The notes: generated by a model not told the origin, from the letters alone. 64,000 nucleotides of DNA from Ancylobacter dichloromethanicus (GCF_018390645.1 NZ_JAHBGC010000004.1:1-64000); one strand, 5' to 3'. Positions 45,125 through 54,434 are shown, numbered from the stretch's first letter. A program made the numbers and translations.

Positions 45125-45859
45125 ATGATCGTGATTTCCATCAGGAAGATCCGGCGTAGCTGGCGGATCTGTCTCTGTGCAGTTCTCGCAGGCGGCGTTC
45201 TGGGGTGGTCCGTCGCCAATTTTGCTCCCGGACCGGCGGATTTTGTTCGCGCCCTGAAGGTGATGGTCGGTTGGGACGGAGCTGGAGAAGCCTTTCGGCG
45301 CCAGCGCCTGACCGACATCACCGCGGATGTGTCGACCTACGATGTCGTCATGCTCGGGGATTCGATCACCGAGGGGGGTCCATGGACCGACATGGCGCTC
45401 GACGGTCGGTCCATCGCCAATCACGGCATCTCGGGCGATACGACGCTGGATGTTCTGGCGCGGATCGATGTGACCAACCGGGCGTCGCCCTCCACGATCT
45501 TCCTGATGATCGGTGTGAATGATCTTCTGAGGGGGCGCTCTCGCGGCTTTCTGGATCGTATGGAGGACATTGTCGATCGTCTGTCCGGCAATGGCAGGTC
45601 GCTCTACATCCAGTCGATCCTCCTGACCGGTCTGGACGGCGGCTGGCCCAACGCCGCCATCGCGATCGCCAACGACGCCGTGGCACGCCTGTGCCGTTCC
45701 ACGCCGCGATGCACCTTCGTCGATGTGAACGCCGCGTTGACGGCCGATGACAGGCTGATGGACGAGGTGACGACGGACGGCCTCCACCTGAACGATCTCG
45801 GATACGCAAGATGGAGCGCCCTGATCCACGACATTCTCGCGGCCCCGGCCGGCAAGTAG
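45125..45859 (+). CDS. SGNH/GDSL-type hydrolase
   Basis: A 244-residue esterase-like protein with an N-terminal signal or membrane anchor (about 14-31). Catalytic blocks are VVMLGDSITEGG (Ser80), block III IGVNDLL, and the C-terminal DGLHLND with Asp218 and His221. It probably removes or transfers acyl groups on carbohydrate outside the cytoplasm. Next to an acyltransferase 3 gene it suggests a two-gene polysaccharide O-acylation module. Its GC content is intermediate. Confidence 0.85.
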   Translation: MIVISIRKIRRSWRICLCAVLAGGVLGWSVANFAPGPADFVRALKVMVGWDGAGEAFRRQRLTDITADVSTYDVVMLGDSITEGGPWTDMALDGRSIANHGISGDTTLDVLARIDVTNRASPSTIFLMIGVNDLLRGRSRGFLDRMEDIVDRLSGNGRSLYIQSILLTGLDGGWPNAAIAIANDAVARLCRSTPRCTFVDVNAALTADDRLMDEVTTDGLHLNDLGYARWSALIHDILAAPAGK

Positions 45860-45978
45860 CGCCGGCTTCCTCGGTCTCTCGCGTCGTCGGCGCTGAGCCT
45901 GATCTCGCGGAACATCTTCCAATTCCTGCGGAACAGGCTCTAGATGCGCGTGACCCGAACCTCTCACGCAGGCTTCCC

Positions 45979-46719
45979 TTGCGCATCCATCTCGTCAATC
46001 CCAACACCACGCGTTCCATGACCGACAAGATCGCGACCGCGGCGCGGGCCGTGGCGGCGCCGGGGACGGAGATCCACGCGGCGACCTCGAGCATGGGGCC
46101 GGCCTCGATCGAGGGCCACTATGACGACGCTCTGGCCCTGCCGGGCCTGCTGGCGGCGATCGCCGCGGCCGAGGCGGCCGGAGTCGATGCCCATATCATC
46201 GCCTGCTTCGACGATACCGGACTCGATGCCGCCCGCAGCCTCGCCCGCGCTCCGGTGGTGGGCATCGGCGAAGCGGGGTTCCACTTCGCCAGCCTGATCG
46301 CCCATCGCTTCACCGTGGTCACCACGCTGTCGCGCTCGATCCCGGTCATCGAGGCCAATCTGCTGCGCGCGGGGCTCGACAGGCGCTGCGCCAGGGTGCG
46401 GGCCTCGGAGGTAGCGGTGCTCGAACTGGAAGACCCTGCCTCGGATGCGCGGGCGCGCATTTCCGCCGAGATCGGCTGCGCCGTGCGCGAGGACCGCGCA
46501 GAGGCCATCGTGCTCGGCTGTGCCGGCATGGCAGATCTTGCCCGCGCGCTGGGCGAGCAGCACGGGGTGCCGGTGATCGACGGCGTGGCGAGCGCGGTGA
46601 CGCTGGCGGAGGGGCTGGTGCGGGTGGGTCTGGCGACCTCGAAGGCGGGCGCCTATGCCGCTCCCCGCTCCAAGCCCTATGTCGGCCGGCTGGCCGATTT
46701 CGCCCCGCGGGAAGACTGA
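45979..46719 (+). CDS. Asp/Glu/hydantoin racemase family protein
   Basis: A cofactor-independent racemase of 246 residues. The family opening RIHLVNPNTTRSM and two catalytic-type cysteines, in IIACFDDTGLDAAR and VLGCAGMADLA, match the hydantoin/aspartate-glutamate racemase pattern. A TTG start at 45979 is chosen because it begins exactly at the conserved strand; the first ATG (46018) would delete it. A divergent MarR regulator and a Liv-type ABC transporter lie beyond, so transport of an amide or hydantoin substrate is conceivable. Confidence 0.8.
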   Translation: MRIHLVNPNTTRSMTDKIATAARAVAAPGTEIHAATSSMGPASIEGHYDDALALPGLLAAIAAAEAAGVDAHIIACFDDTGLDAARSLARAPVVGIGEAGFHFASLIAHRFTVVTTLSRSIPVIEANLLRAGLDRRCARVRASEVAVLELEDPASDARARISAEIGCAVREDRAEAIVLGCAGMADLARALGEQHGVPVIDGVASAVTLAEGLVRVGLATSKAGAYAAPRSKPYVGRLADFAPRED

Positions 46720-46761
46720 CCGAGGCGCGCGGGCCCCCAAGGGGCTCAACCGATCCGGGGC

Positions 46762-47223
46762 TCAGCAGAGCTTGCGCAGCAGCCGGATGGCCTGTTCGCG
46801 CTCGGCAGGGGTGAGTGGTTCCAGCATCGCTTCCGAGATGTCACGCGCCACCACGATCGCGGTGGCGGCGACGGCGCGGCCGCGTTCGGAAAGGTCGACG
46901 GCGAGGCGGCGCCGGTCCAGCGGGTCATCGGTGGCGAGAACGAGGCCACGCGCGGCGAGCCGGTCAACCACGCCCTTTATGGTCGCCGCGTCGAGGCAGA
47001 CCAGCCGCCCCAGACGGTTCTGCGAGCAGGGGCCGACCTCGGAGAGCTTGGCCAGGGCGGCGAATTGCGGCGGCGTCAGTCCCTCGATCATGCGGGCGCC
47101 GAACAGGGCCGTGTGGCGCTGGTTGGCGCTGCGTATGAGAAAGCCGACCTGTTCGTCGAGCCGATAGGTGTTGTCGGTCCGGGTCTCGGCACCGGCCAAC
47201 TCTCCAGGGCCGTCCGTGGTCAT
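46762..47223 (-). CDS. MarR-family transcriptional regulator
   Basis: A 153-residue winged-helix repressor. The recognition region SQNRLGRLVCLDAATIKGVVDRL is followed by the wing DDPLDRRRLAVDLSERG, with dimerisation helices at both ends. The ATG at 47223 is preferred; a longer in-frame extension to 47338 has no ribosome site. It lies downstream of the liv operon and is convergent with the racemase gene. A nearby inverted repeat (47306-47320) is a candidate operator. The ligand is unknown. Confidence 0.85.
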   Translation of the reverse strand: MTTDGPGELAGAETRTDNTYRLDEQVGFLIRSANQRHTALFGARMIEGLTPPQFAALAKLSEVGPCSQNRLGRLVCLDAATIKGVVDRLAARGLVLATDDPLDRRRLAVDLSERGRAVAATAIVVARDISEAMLEPLTPAEREQAIRLLRKLC

Positions 47224-47305
47224 ATGTCCGCTGTCCTGCTCCGGATACCTCCGGTTATCAGAGCACAACGCAGCCGGCGCGCAAATCCACGAGTACAAAC
47301 AATCC

Positions 47306-47320
47306 GTTCCGAAATGGAAC
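47306..47320 (-). promoter_or_regulatory. Candidate MarR operator
   Basis: GTTCC-GAAAT-GGAAC is a perfect 5-bp inverted repeat with a 5-base spacer, in the gap between the livF stop and the MarR start. The size and placement suit autoregulation of the MarR gene. Only one copy is seen. Confidence 0.35.
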
Positions 47321-47323
47321 CAA

Positions 47324-48052
47324 TTATCCCGGCGGCCCAAAGGCAGGCCGGGACCTTCCGCCTTGCGCCAGTGCGGCCATCGGGCCGTGCCAGTGCACGG
47401 CGCCCTGCTCGATCGTGTAGGCCCGGTCGCAGATCGCGGCGCAGAACTGCGCGTTCTGTTCCGAGACCAGCAGCGAAAGACCGCTCGCCTTCAACCGGGT
47501 GAGGGCGAGCGTCATCTGCTCCACGACGATGGGCGCCACGCCCTCGGAGGGTTCGTCGAGCAGCAGCAGCGCCGGGTTGCCGACCAGCGCGCGCGCCACC
47601 GCCAGCATCTGCTGCTCGCCGCCGGACATCTGCCCGCCGGGACGGTGCCGAAGTTCGGCGAGATGCGGGAAGAGGTCGAACACCGCCTCCAGCGACCAGT
47701 CGGTGATCGTGTTGCCGGGTGCGCGGCGGCGGCGCCCGAGGTCGAGATTCTCCAGCACGGTCAGATCGGAGAAAATACGTCGGTCCTCCGGCACATAGCC
47801 GATGCCGAGGCGGGCGATGACATGGGTGGGCAGCGCGGAAATGTCCGCGCCGCGCAGGGTGAGGCGGTGCGCGCGGCGGCTTATGAGACCGATGAGTGCT
47901 TTCATCGTGGTGGATTTGCCGGCGCCGTTGCGGCCGACCAGCGCCACCGCCTCGCCGGTCTCGACCTTCAGCGACAGGCCGAACAGCACCTGTGCCGCGC
48001 CGTACCAGGCGTCGAGGCCGTCAATATCGAGCATCGGGACGGGCGTCGTCAC
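47324..48052 (-). CDS. livF: Branched-chain-type ABC transporter ATPase LivF
   Basis: The second ATPase of a Liv-type importer, 242 residues. Walker A GRNGAGKST (40-48), signature MSGGEQQM and Walker B LLLLDEPSEG are present, with the LivF-specific YVPEDRRIFSDLTVLENL. A GTG start at 48052 overlaps the livG stop by 4 bases. The C-terminal tail is Gly/Arg-rich. With LivG it energises the fused permease. Confidence 0.9.
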   Translation of the reverse strand: MTTPVPMLDIDGLDAWYGAAQVLFGLSLKVETGEAVALVGRNGAGKSTTMKALIGLISRRAHRLTLRGADISALPTHVIARLGIGYVPEDRRIFSDLTVLENLDLGRRRRAPGNTITDWSLEAVFDLFPHLAELRHRPGGQMSGGEQQMLAVARALVGNPALLLLDEPSEGVAPIVVEQMTLALTRLKASGLSLLVSEQNAQFCAAICDRAYTIEQGAVHWHGPMAALAQGGRSRPAFGPPG

Positions 48053-48834
48053 CGCTCGTTCCTCCCGCCGACGGGTATGCCGCCGAGATAGACCTCGCGC
48101 ACAGCGGGGTCGTCGCGCACGGCTTCGACACTGCCATCGGCGATCAGCCGTCCACGCGCCAGCACCACCACCCGGTCGGCATGGCCGAACACCACATCCA
48201 TCGAATGCTCGGTGAACAGCACGGCGAGGCCGCGGACGCGGGTGAGCTGGCGCACCAGCGCGATCATGTCGTGCCGCTCGCCGGCCGACATGCCGGCGGT
48301 CGGCTCGTCCATCAGCAGCAGGCGGGGCTCGCCGGCCAGCGCCATGGCGAGTTCCAGCCGCTTGACGTCGCCATAGGCGAGGCTGGCGGCGGGGCGCCCG
48401 GCCTGCGCCGCCATGCCGGTCTGTTCCAGCAGGTCGAGGGCCTCTTGCCGCGCGAGGTCGCGCGCCGGCCTCCACAGGCCGAAAACCTGCCCGCGCGCGG
48501 CGATGAGCGCCATCTGCACATTCTCCAGCGCCGTCATCGAGCCGAACACGGTGGCGACCTGGAAGGTGCGGCCGACGCCCAGCCGGGCGATGCGGCGCGG
48601 CGCGAGCCCGGTGATGTCGCGCCCCGCAGTGCCGCTGCCGATGAGGCGCACATGGCCGGAATCGGGCCTCAACTGGCCGTTGACGATGTTGAAGCAGGTC
48701 GATTTGCCGGCGCCGTTCGGGCCGATCAGCGCCAGCAATTCGCCGGGCGCGATGGCAAAACTCACCCCGTCCAGCGCCTGCACGCCGCCGTAACGCTTTG
48801 TCAACGCGGAGACTTTTAGTACCGGCGCGGTCAT
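48049..48834 (-). CDS. livG: Branched-chain-type ABC transporter ATPase LivG
   Basis: The first ATPase of the Liv-type importer, 261 residues. It has Walker A GPNGAGKST and Walker B LLLMDEPTAGMS. The usual LSGGQ signature is replaced by LAYGDVKRLELAMAL, as is normal in LivG proteins. The C-terminus REVYLGG is also typical. The ATG overlaps the fused permease stop by 4 bases. The substrate of the set is not determined by sequence: related systems import branched-chain amino acids, amides, urea or aromatic acids. Confidence 0.9.
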   Translation of the reverse strand: MTAPVLKVSALTKRYGGVQALDGVSFAIAPGELLALIGPNGAGKSTCFNIVNGQLRPDSGHVRLIGSGTAGRDITGLAPRRIARLGVGRTFQVATVFGSMTALENVQMALIAARGQVFGLWRPARDLARQEALDLLEQTGMAAQAGRPAASLAYGDVKRLELAMALAGEPRLLLMDEPTAGMSAGERHDMIALVRQLTRVRGLAVLFTEHSMDVVFGHADRVVVLARGRLIADGSVEAVRDDPAVREVYLGGIPVGGRNER

Positions 48835-50714
48835 GGCGCGCGCCTTCGGCGCAGGCCGCCGGCGAGGCCGGCGGGGAACAGCAGCACGGCGGCGAGGATG
48901 ATGAGGCCCAGCAGCGCGCGCCAATAGGCGCTCTCGCGCATCACCATGTCCTGCAGAAGCGTGAGGCCGCCGGCGCCGAGGAGCGGCCCGGTCAGGCTGT
49001 TGACGCCGCCGAGCAGCACCATCACCAGCCCGTCGATGGAGCGCCCGACCGAGATCGCCTCCGGCGAGATCGAGCCCTTGGCGAAGGCGAACAGCCCGCC
49101 CGCCGCGCCGCACAGCGTGCCGGCAAGGGCGAAGGCGAGCCAGCGGACCTTTTCCACAGCGATGCCAGAGGCTTCCGCCCGAAGGCGCGAATCCCGCGCC
49201 GCCCGCAGGGCGAGGCCGAAGGGGGCGAAGACCAGGCGCCGGATGAGGACGAGGCCCGCCAGCGTCACCGCCAGCGCGGCGAGATAGAGCCCGTTCGCGC
49301 TGTCGAAAGGCGGGTCCGGCCAGACCCCGAACAGCCCGTTGGAGCCGCCGGTAACCTCCTCCCACTGATAGGCGATCGACCAGACGATCTGCGCGAAGGC
49401 CAGCGTCAGCATGGCGAAATAGACCCCCTCCAGCCGCACGCAGAACCAGCCGAACAGCACCGCGCCGGCAGATGCCGTAGCGATTCCAATGACTAAGGCG
49501 AGCGGCGTGGGCAAGCCCAGCACGGTCGCGGCACAGGCGGTGCCGTAGGCGCCGAGGCCGAAATAGGCGGCGTGGCCGAAGGAGGCGAGCCCGCCCGGCC
49601 CCATCAGCAGGTGCAGCGAGGCGGCGAACAGGGCGGCGATCACCATGTCCAGCGCCAGCACCGGCGCGTAGCTGGCGAAGGCGCTGAACAACGGGATGCC
49701 GGCGAAAAAGGCCAGCACCGCGAGGGCGACAAGGCGGCCGCGCGGGCCCAGCGGCACCAGTGGCGCCTCGGCTTCGCCGCGCCTTGCGGCGGCCGGTTGC
49801 GGCCGGCCGAACAGGCCGTGCGGACGGATGACGAGCACCACCGCCATGACCAGGAACTCGGCGACCAGCGTCAGCCGCGACATGTTGAAGGTGATGCCAG
49901 CGACTTCCACTACACCTAGCGCGGTGCACAGCGCCTTCACTTCCGCCACCAGCAGGGCGGCGAGATAGGCGCCACGCAGCGAACCCATGCCGCCGACCAC
50001 CACCACGACGAAGGCGTCGCCCAGCACGGAAAGGTCGAGGGCGAGATTGGCCGGTTCGCGCGCCATCTGCAGCGCCCCGCCGAGGCCGGCAATGCCGGTG
50101 CCCAGCGCGAACACGGCGGTGAACAGCACCGCCTCGTTGATGCCGAGCGCCGCGACCATCTCGCGGTCCTGCGTTGCCGCCCGCACCAGCCGGCCGAAGC
50201 GCGTACCGGTGAGGACGATGTGGAGGCCGATGAGGACGATGGGACCGATGAGGGCGAGGAAGATGTCATACTGCGGCAGGTGGCGGCCGAGGAACTCGAC
50301 CGAGCCGGACAGGCCCGGCGCGCGCGGGCCGAGAATGTCCTCCGGCCCCCAGAAATAGAGGGCGGCGTCGTTGATGATGAGCAGCAGGGCGAAGGTGGCG
50401 AGCAGCTGGTACAGCTCCGGCGCCGCATAGATGCGCCGCAGCAGCACCACCTCCACCAGCGCGCCGAGCCCGGCCGTGACCAGCGCGGCCGCGACGATGC
50501 CGCCCCAGAATCCCAGCGCGCCGCCGACCGTCTCGCCCAGCAGCGGCGCCAGCGTGACGGCGAGATAGAGCCCCAGCATGTAGAAGGAGCCATGCGCCAT
50601 GTTCACGATGCGGGTGACGCCGAAGATGATCGACAGCCCCGCCGCGACGAGGAACAGGCCGGAGGCCGAGGCGAGGCCGTTGACCGCCTGGAACAGCAGC
50701 GACTCGAACGACAT
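48831..50714 (-). CDS. Fused LivH-LivM permease
   Basis: A single 627-residue polypeptide containing two permease domains that are usually separate. Residues about 1-300 match LivH (SGLFLVAAGLSIIFGVTRIVNMAHG and VVVVGGMGSLRGA). Residues about 335-620 match LivM (MGPGGLASFGHAAYFGLGAYG and VMVLLGGVNSLTGPLLGAG). A basic and Pro/Ala-rich linker (about 300-330) joins them. The fusion builds the whole channel in one chain. It follows livK after 19 bases and is coupled to livG. Confidence 0.92.
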   Translation of the reverse strand: MSFESLLFQAVNGLASASGLFLVAAGLSIIFGVTRIVNMAHGSFYMLGLYLAVTLAPLLGETVGGALGFWGGIVAAALVTAGLGALVEVVLLRRIYAAPELYQLLATFALLLIINDAALYFWGPEDILGPRAPGLSGSVEFLGRHLPQYDIFLALIGPIVLIGLHIVLTGTRFGRLVRAATQDREMVAALGINEAVLFTAVFALGTGIAGLGGALQMAREPANLALDLSVLGDAFVVVVVGGMGSLRGAYLAALLVAEVKALCTALGVVEVAGITFNMSRLTLVAEFLVMAVVLVIRPHGLFGRPQPAAARRGEAEAPLVPLGPRGRLVALAVLAFFAGIPLFSAFASYAPVLALDMVIAALFAASLHLLMGPGGLASFGHAAYFGLGAYGTACAATVLGLPTPLALVIGIATASAGAVLFGWFCVRLEGVYFAMLTLAFAQIVWSIAYQWEEVTGGSNGLFGVWPDPPFDSANGLYLAALAVTLAGLVLIRRLVFAPFGLALRAARDSRLRAEASGIAVEKVRWLAFALAGTLCGAAGGLFAFAKGSISPEAISVGRSIDGLVMVLLGGVNSLTGPLLGAGGLTLLQDMVMRESAYWRALLGLIILAAVLLFPAGLAGGLRRRRAP

Positions 50715-50733
50715 GCCGGCGCCCCGCCTCCGC

Positions 50734-52008
50734 TCAGTTCGCGGCCGGCCGCAGCCTCAGGACCTCGGCGTCGGAGGGCAGCACGCTGGCGCCGTCGACA
50801 TAGACCGGATCGAGCATGATGCCGCGCCCGTGCTTCACCGCCAGCGTGCCGACAAAGGCGCCCATCGTCGCCTGGTGGTCGCTGGCGCGGTAGATGAACG
50901 GGCCGAACGGGCCGTCGACCTCAAGCCCGGCAAACGCCTCCACCAGCTTCTCGGTATCGGTGCTGCCGGCCTTGGCGATGCCGGCGGCGATGGACTTGAT
51001 GGTGGCGTAGCCGACGATGGAGCCGAGGCGGGGATAGTCGTCATAGGCGGCGCGATAGGCGTCGAGGAAGGCCTGATGCGCCGGGGTCGTGATCGCGTAC
51101 CAGGGATAGCCGGTGACGACCCAGCCCACCGGGGCCTCGTCCTTCAGCGGGTCGAGATATTCCGGCTCGCCGGACAGCAGGCTGACGACGAAGGTGCCCT
51201 CCAGCGCCCGGCGGGTATTGGCCTCGCGCACGAAGCGGGCGAGGTCGGCGGCGAACAGCACGTTGAACACCGCGTCGGGCCTGGCGTCGGCGATCGCCTG
51301 CGCCACCGGGCCGGCGTCGATCTTGCCGAGCGGGGTGGCCTGCTCGGCAACGAACTCGACGTCGGGCTGCGCTGCCTTCAGCAGCGTCTTGAAGGTTTCG
51401 GCGGCGGACTGGCCGTACTCGTAGTTGGGATAGACGATGGCCCAGCGCTTGCGGTTGGCCTTCACCGCCTCCGGCATCAGCATCGCCACCTGCATGTAGG
51501 TGGAGGGGCGCAGGCGGAAGGTGTAGCGGTTGCCGTCCGACCAGGTCAGCTTGTCGGTCAGCGGCTCGGCGGCGAGGAAGAACACCTTGCGGCGCTTGGC
51601 CAGCTCGGACACCGCCAGCCCGACATGGGAGAGGAAGGTGCCGGTGATGAGGTCGACCCTGTCGCGGGTGATCAGTTCGGTGGCGACCCGCACCGCGTCG
51701 CCCGGATTGCCGCCATCGTCGCGGGAGATGAGTTCGAGCGGGCGCCCGATCACGCCGCCGGCGGCGTTTATCTGGTTCAGCGCCAGCTCCATGCCCTTGC
51801 GATAGGGGTCGAGGAAGGCGGCCTGCGCCTTGTAGCTGTTGAGTTCGCCGATGCGGATCGGCTCGGCCGCGGCCGCCGGCGAGGCGCCGGCCGGCAGGAC
51901 GAGCGCGGCGGCAAGGGACGCGGCGGCAAGAGACGCGGCGGCGAACAGGGCCGCGCGCAGGCGCGGAAGGGGCGCGGCCTTCGGGGGCGCAACCTTGGTG
52001 GGGCGCAT
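50734..52008 (-). CDS. Branched-chain-type ABC transporter binding protein LivK-like
   Basis: A periplasmic receptor of 424 residues. After a long signal region (cleavage near PAAAAEP), the mature protein starts IRIGELNSYKAQAAFLDPYRKGM, the family opening. It continues with GVIGRPLELISRDDGG and AIVYPNYEYGQSAAETFK. The ATG at 52008 has CGGAG seven bases upstream; an ATG at 52053 is a longer alternative. Residues AAFLDPYR where SG(P/D) motifs are common suggest a ligand other than leucine. It is the first gene of the liv operon. Confidence 0.88.
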   Translation of the reverse strand: MRPTKVAPPKAAPLPRLRAALFAAASLAAASLAAALVLPAGASPAAAAEPIRIGELNSYKAQAAFLDPYRKGMELALNQINAAGGVIGRPLELISRDDGGNPGDAVRVATELITRDRVDLITGTFLSHVGLAVSELAKRRKVFFLAAEPLTDKLTWSDGNRYTFRLRPSTYMQVAMLMPEAVKANRKRWAIVYPNYEYGQSAAETFKTLLKAAQPDVEFVAEQATPLGKIDAGPVAQAIADARPDAVFNVLFAADLARFVREANTRRALEGTFVVSLLSGEPEYLDPLKDEAPVGWVVTGYPWYAITTPAHQAFLDAYRAAYDDYPRLGSIVGYATIKSIAAGIAKAGSTDTEKLVEAFAGLEVDGPFGPFIYRASDHQATMGAFVGTLAVKHGRGIMLDPVYVDGASVLPSDAEVLRLRPAAN

Positions 52009-52116
52009 CGCAGAACTCCGGACGGGTCGCCGAGGGAGGCGTCGAGGGGGCATTTCGCGGCCTAACCTATCGTCTTGCGGCGCGGGGTCCAGCCCCGCCA
52101 CCGGCATGGCCGGCGC

Positions 52117-53031
52117 TCACGGGCCGATCTCGACCTCGGCCTCGCGCACCTGGCTGCGCCGCGAGGCGATGAGGGCGCCGGCGGCGATGAGCGCCGCGCC
52201 GGCCAGCGTGCTCGGCGCCGGCAGTTCGTTGAACACCGCCAGCCCGATGGCCAGCGCCCAGATGAAGGCGGTGTATTCGAACACGCCGAGCCGGCTGGCG
52301 TCGGCCCGCGCATAGGCCCAGGCCAGGCACAGATGCCCCGCCGTGCCGAGCAGGCCGATGACGAAGAACAGCGCCAGCGCCGCCCCCGTCGGCGGGGTCC
52401 ATTGCAGCGCGCCCAGAGGCGCCAGCAGCACGAGCGAGAACACATTCTGCAGCAGCACGATGGTCGGCGCGGGATCGCGCGCCGCCCGGCTCTTCAGCGT
52501 CACCATGGCCAGCGCATAGGTCACGGCGGCGACGAGGGCCGCCATTATGCCCGGGCCGCTGGCGAAATCGCCGCCGGCGCCGACGTCCAGCTCGTTCCAC
52601 AGCACCACCAGCACGCCGGCGAAGCCGAGCCCCAGCGCGATGAACACCGGCCTGCCCGGCCGCTCGCCGAGAAACAGCGCCGCGAACACCGCGATGAACA
52701 GCGGCGAGGTGAAGGAAAGCGCCAGCGCCACGGCGAGCTGCAGCGCCGACAGCGAATAGAAGAAGGTGACGGCGGTGATCGACACCAGCACCGAGCGCCA
52801 CAGATGCGGGCGCCATGTCGCGGGAGCGGGCAGGGGGGTGCGGGTGGCGAGGAACACCGCCGCCGCCGCCAGCGACCCGAATATATAGCGCAGCACCGCG
52901 ATCTGGCCGGCGGCATGCTCGGCGGTGACGTATTTGATCATCCCGTCCATGATCGACAAAAGGCCGATCGCGGTGATCGTCACCAGGGCGGGCCCGACGA
53001 GGCGGCGGCCGCGCATGAAAGGTCGGAGCAT
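52117..53031 (-). CDS. DMT superfamily transporter (EamA)
   Basis: An inner-membrane transporter of 304 residues with about ten helices in two EamA repeats (about 13-148 and 162-290). The first repeat carries GLLSIMDGMIKYVTAEHAAG and LRYIFG, and the second carries AWAYARADASRLGVFEY, both typical. DMT exporters of this group move small metabolites or amino acids; the substrate is unknown. It lies 6 bases from the GNAT gene on the same strand and 108 bases upstream of livK. Confidence 0.87.
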   Translation of the reverse strand: MLRPFMRGRRLVGPALVTITAIGLLSIMDGMIKYVTAEHAAGQIAVLRYIFGSLAAAAVFLATRTPLPAPATWRPHLWRSVLVSITAVTFFYSLSALQLAVALALSFTSPLFIAVFAALFLGERPGRPVFIALGLGFAGVLVVLWNELDVGAGGDFASGPGIMAALVAAVTYALAMVTLKSRAARDPAPTIVLLQNVFSLVLLAPLGALQWTPPTGAALALFFVIGLLGTAGHLCLAWAYARADASRLGVFEYTAFIWALAIGLAVFNELPAPSTLAGAALIAAGALIASRRSQVREAEVEIGP

Positions 53032-53037
53032 GTCGGC

Positions 53038-53559
53038 TCAACCTTCCCGGTGCCGGGCCGCCCCGGGGAGGGGCAGGCGGTAGGCATATTCCCAGGTGAG
53101 GGAAAGGTCGTGGCACTCCCGGGCCGCGCCGGCGCGGGTGAAGCCGCAGCGCTCGTAGAAGCGGTGCGCGTCGGCGAATCGGGTGTCGGTCCACAGCCGC
53201 AGTTCCGGCGCGCCGGCGGCCCGCGCCGCGGCGAGGGCGGTGGCGAACAGCGCGCGGGCGACGCCGCGCCGCCGGGCGGCGCGCGCCACATAGACCTTGA
53301 AGATCTCGTGCCCGCCGGGCGGCGCGTCGGCGTCCCGGGTCGGCGCCAGCGCCATGGAGCCGATCACCCCGCCCGCGCCCTGCGCGACCCAGACCGCGCC
53401 GCCCCGCGCGGAAAAATGGCTGGCGATGGCGTCCAGCTCGGGGAACTCGGCGGCGCGGTCGAACACGCAGCCTTCATACTCGGAAAAGGCGGCGGCGATC
53501 AGCGCGGCGATGGCATCGCCATCGTCGTCGCTCGCGGGTCGGATGAGGAAATCGGTCAC
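53038..53559 (-). CDS. GNAT family N-acetyltransferase
   Basis: A 173-residue GCN5-related acetyltransferase. The acetyl-CoA loop is RRRGVARALF (motif A, R/Q-x-x-G-x-A), and RFYERCGFTRAGAA is motif B. A GTG start at 53559 has GGAG eight bases upstream; further upstream GTG and longer starts are possible. The substrate is unknown. It is directly upstream of the DMT transporter and may be cotranscribed. Confidence 0.82.
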   Translation of the reverse strand: MTDFLIRPASDDDGDAIAALIAAAFSEYEGCVFDRAAEFPELDAIASHFSARGGAVWVAQGAGGVIGSMALAPTRDADAPPGGHEIFKVYVARAARRRGVARALFATALAAARAAGAPELRLWTDTRFADAHRFYERCGFTRAGAARECHDLSLTWEYAYRLPLPGAARHREG

Positions 53560-53759
53560 GTCGGTCACTCCGGCCCGGCGCGGTCCATTTTCTCGCCGGG
53601 AAGGCCGGGAGAGTTCGACGGCGGGGCGCGGGCGGACTATGTTCGGCTGGTCTTCTGGCGTAAAGACCATTCATTATGCCCGATACATGGATCAGAATTG
53701 GCAGGCTCGTGCTTGATCCGTGACCGCCCGCCCGCCAGCCTTCCGTTCCGGAGTGCTCA

Positions 53760-54236
53760 ATGAACGTGTTTTTCCCCGTCGTCCGTCTGGCCTTTGCCGC
53801 CGTCCTCGCCGCCGTCCTCGCCGGCTGCGCCAGCTCGCCCGCGCCCCAGCCCATCGAGCCGGCCCGGCCCCAGTACACGTCGCCGATCACGGCGCAGCAG
53901 GTCGTCGGCAAATGGGGGCTCGCCGCCTATCACCGCCCGGACGACGCGGCCCGCACCGAGGCGCAGGCGCGCCAGGGCTGCCGCCAGCCCTACGTCATCA
54001 ATGCCGGCCCCTCGGGCGGCTTCATGATGTATCTGGCCGACGACGCCCAGCCTTCCGAGGTGATTTCCAAGCAGGTCGGCAACGGCCCGATCTATATCGG
54101 CCTGGCGGACGAGCCGCCGGGGGCCCAGTCGGACCGCGAGGTGGTGCGCTTCGACGGCCAGATCCTGGTGCTCAAATGGGTGGACCAGGAAGTGGCCGGC
54201 CGCTACGGCACCATGGTCTATGTCCGCTGCCCGTGA
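53760..54236 (+). CDS. Hypothetical lipoprotein
   Basis: A 158-residue exported protein. The signal peptide ends in a lipobox (LAAVLAGC, Cys22), and a short Pro-rich linker leads to a domain of about 115 residues. That domain has KWGLAAYHRPDDAARTEAQ, three Cys in total and the ending RYGTMVYVRCP. This looks like a conserved Rhizobiales family without known function. It lies upstream of ubiE on the same strand, divergent from the GNAT gene. Confidence 0.75.
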   Translation: MNVFFPVVRLAFAAVLAAVLAGCASSPAPQPIEPARPQYTSPITAQQVVGKWGLAAYHRPDDAARTEAQARQGCRQPYVINAGPSGGFMMYLADDAQPSEVISKQVGNGPIYIGLADEPPGAQSDREVVRFDGQILVLKWVDQEVAGRYGTMVYVRCP

Positions 54237-54434
54237 GCGGAGGGAGGGCGCAACGCCCTCCGGCGATAGCGGCAGGCGATTCGGCCCGGCGGCGCGCCGG
54301 GCCACCGGTCTCCGGCGGCCAGACCTTCCCGCATGGCTGGGTCCTCTTCCTCTCCCGCCCGGCCGCTTGGAGGCGCGCGGCCTCTCCGCTATGGTCCGGC
54401 CCGATTTCGGATCGAACGCGGGAGCCGCGAGCCT

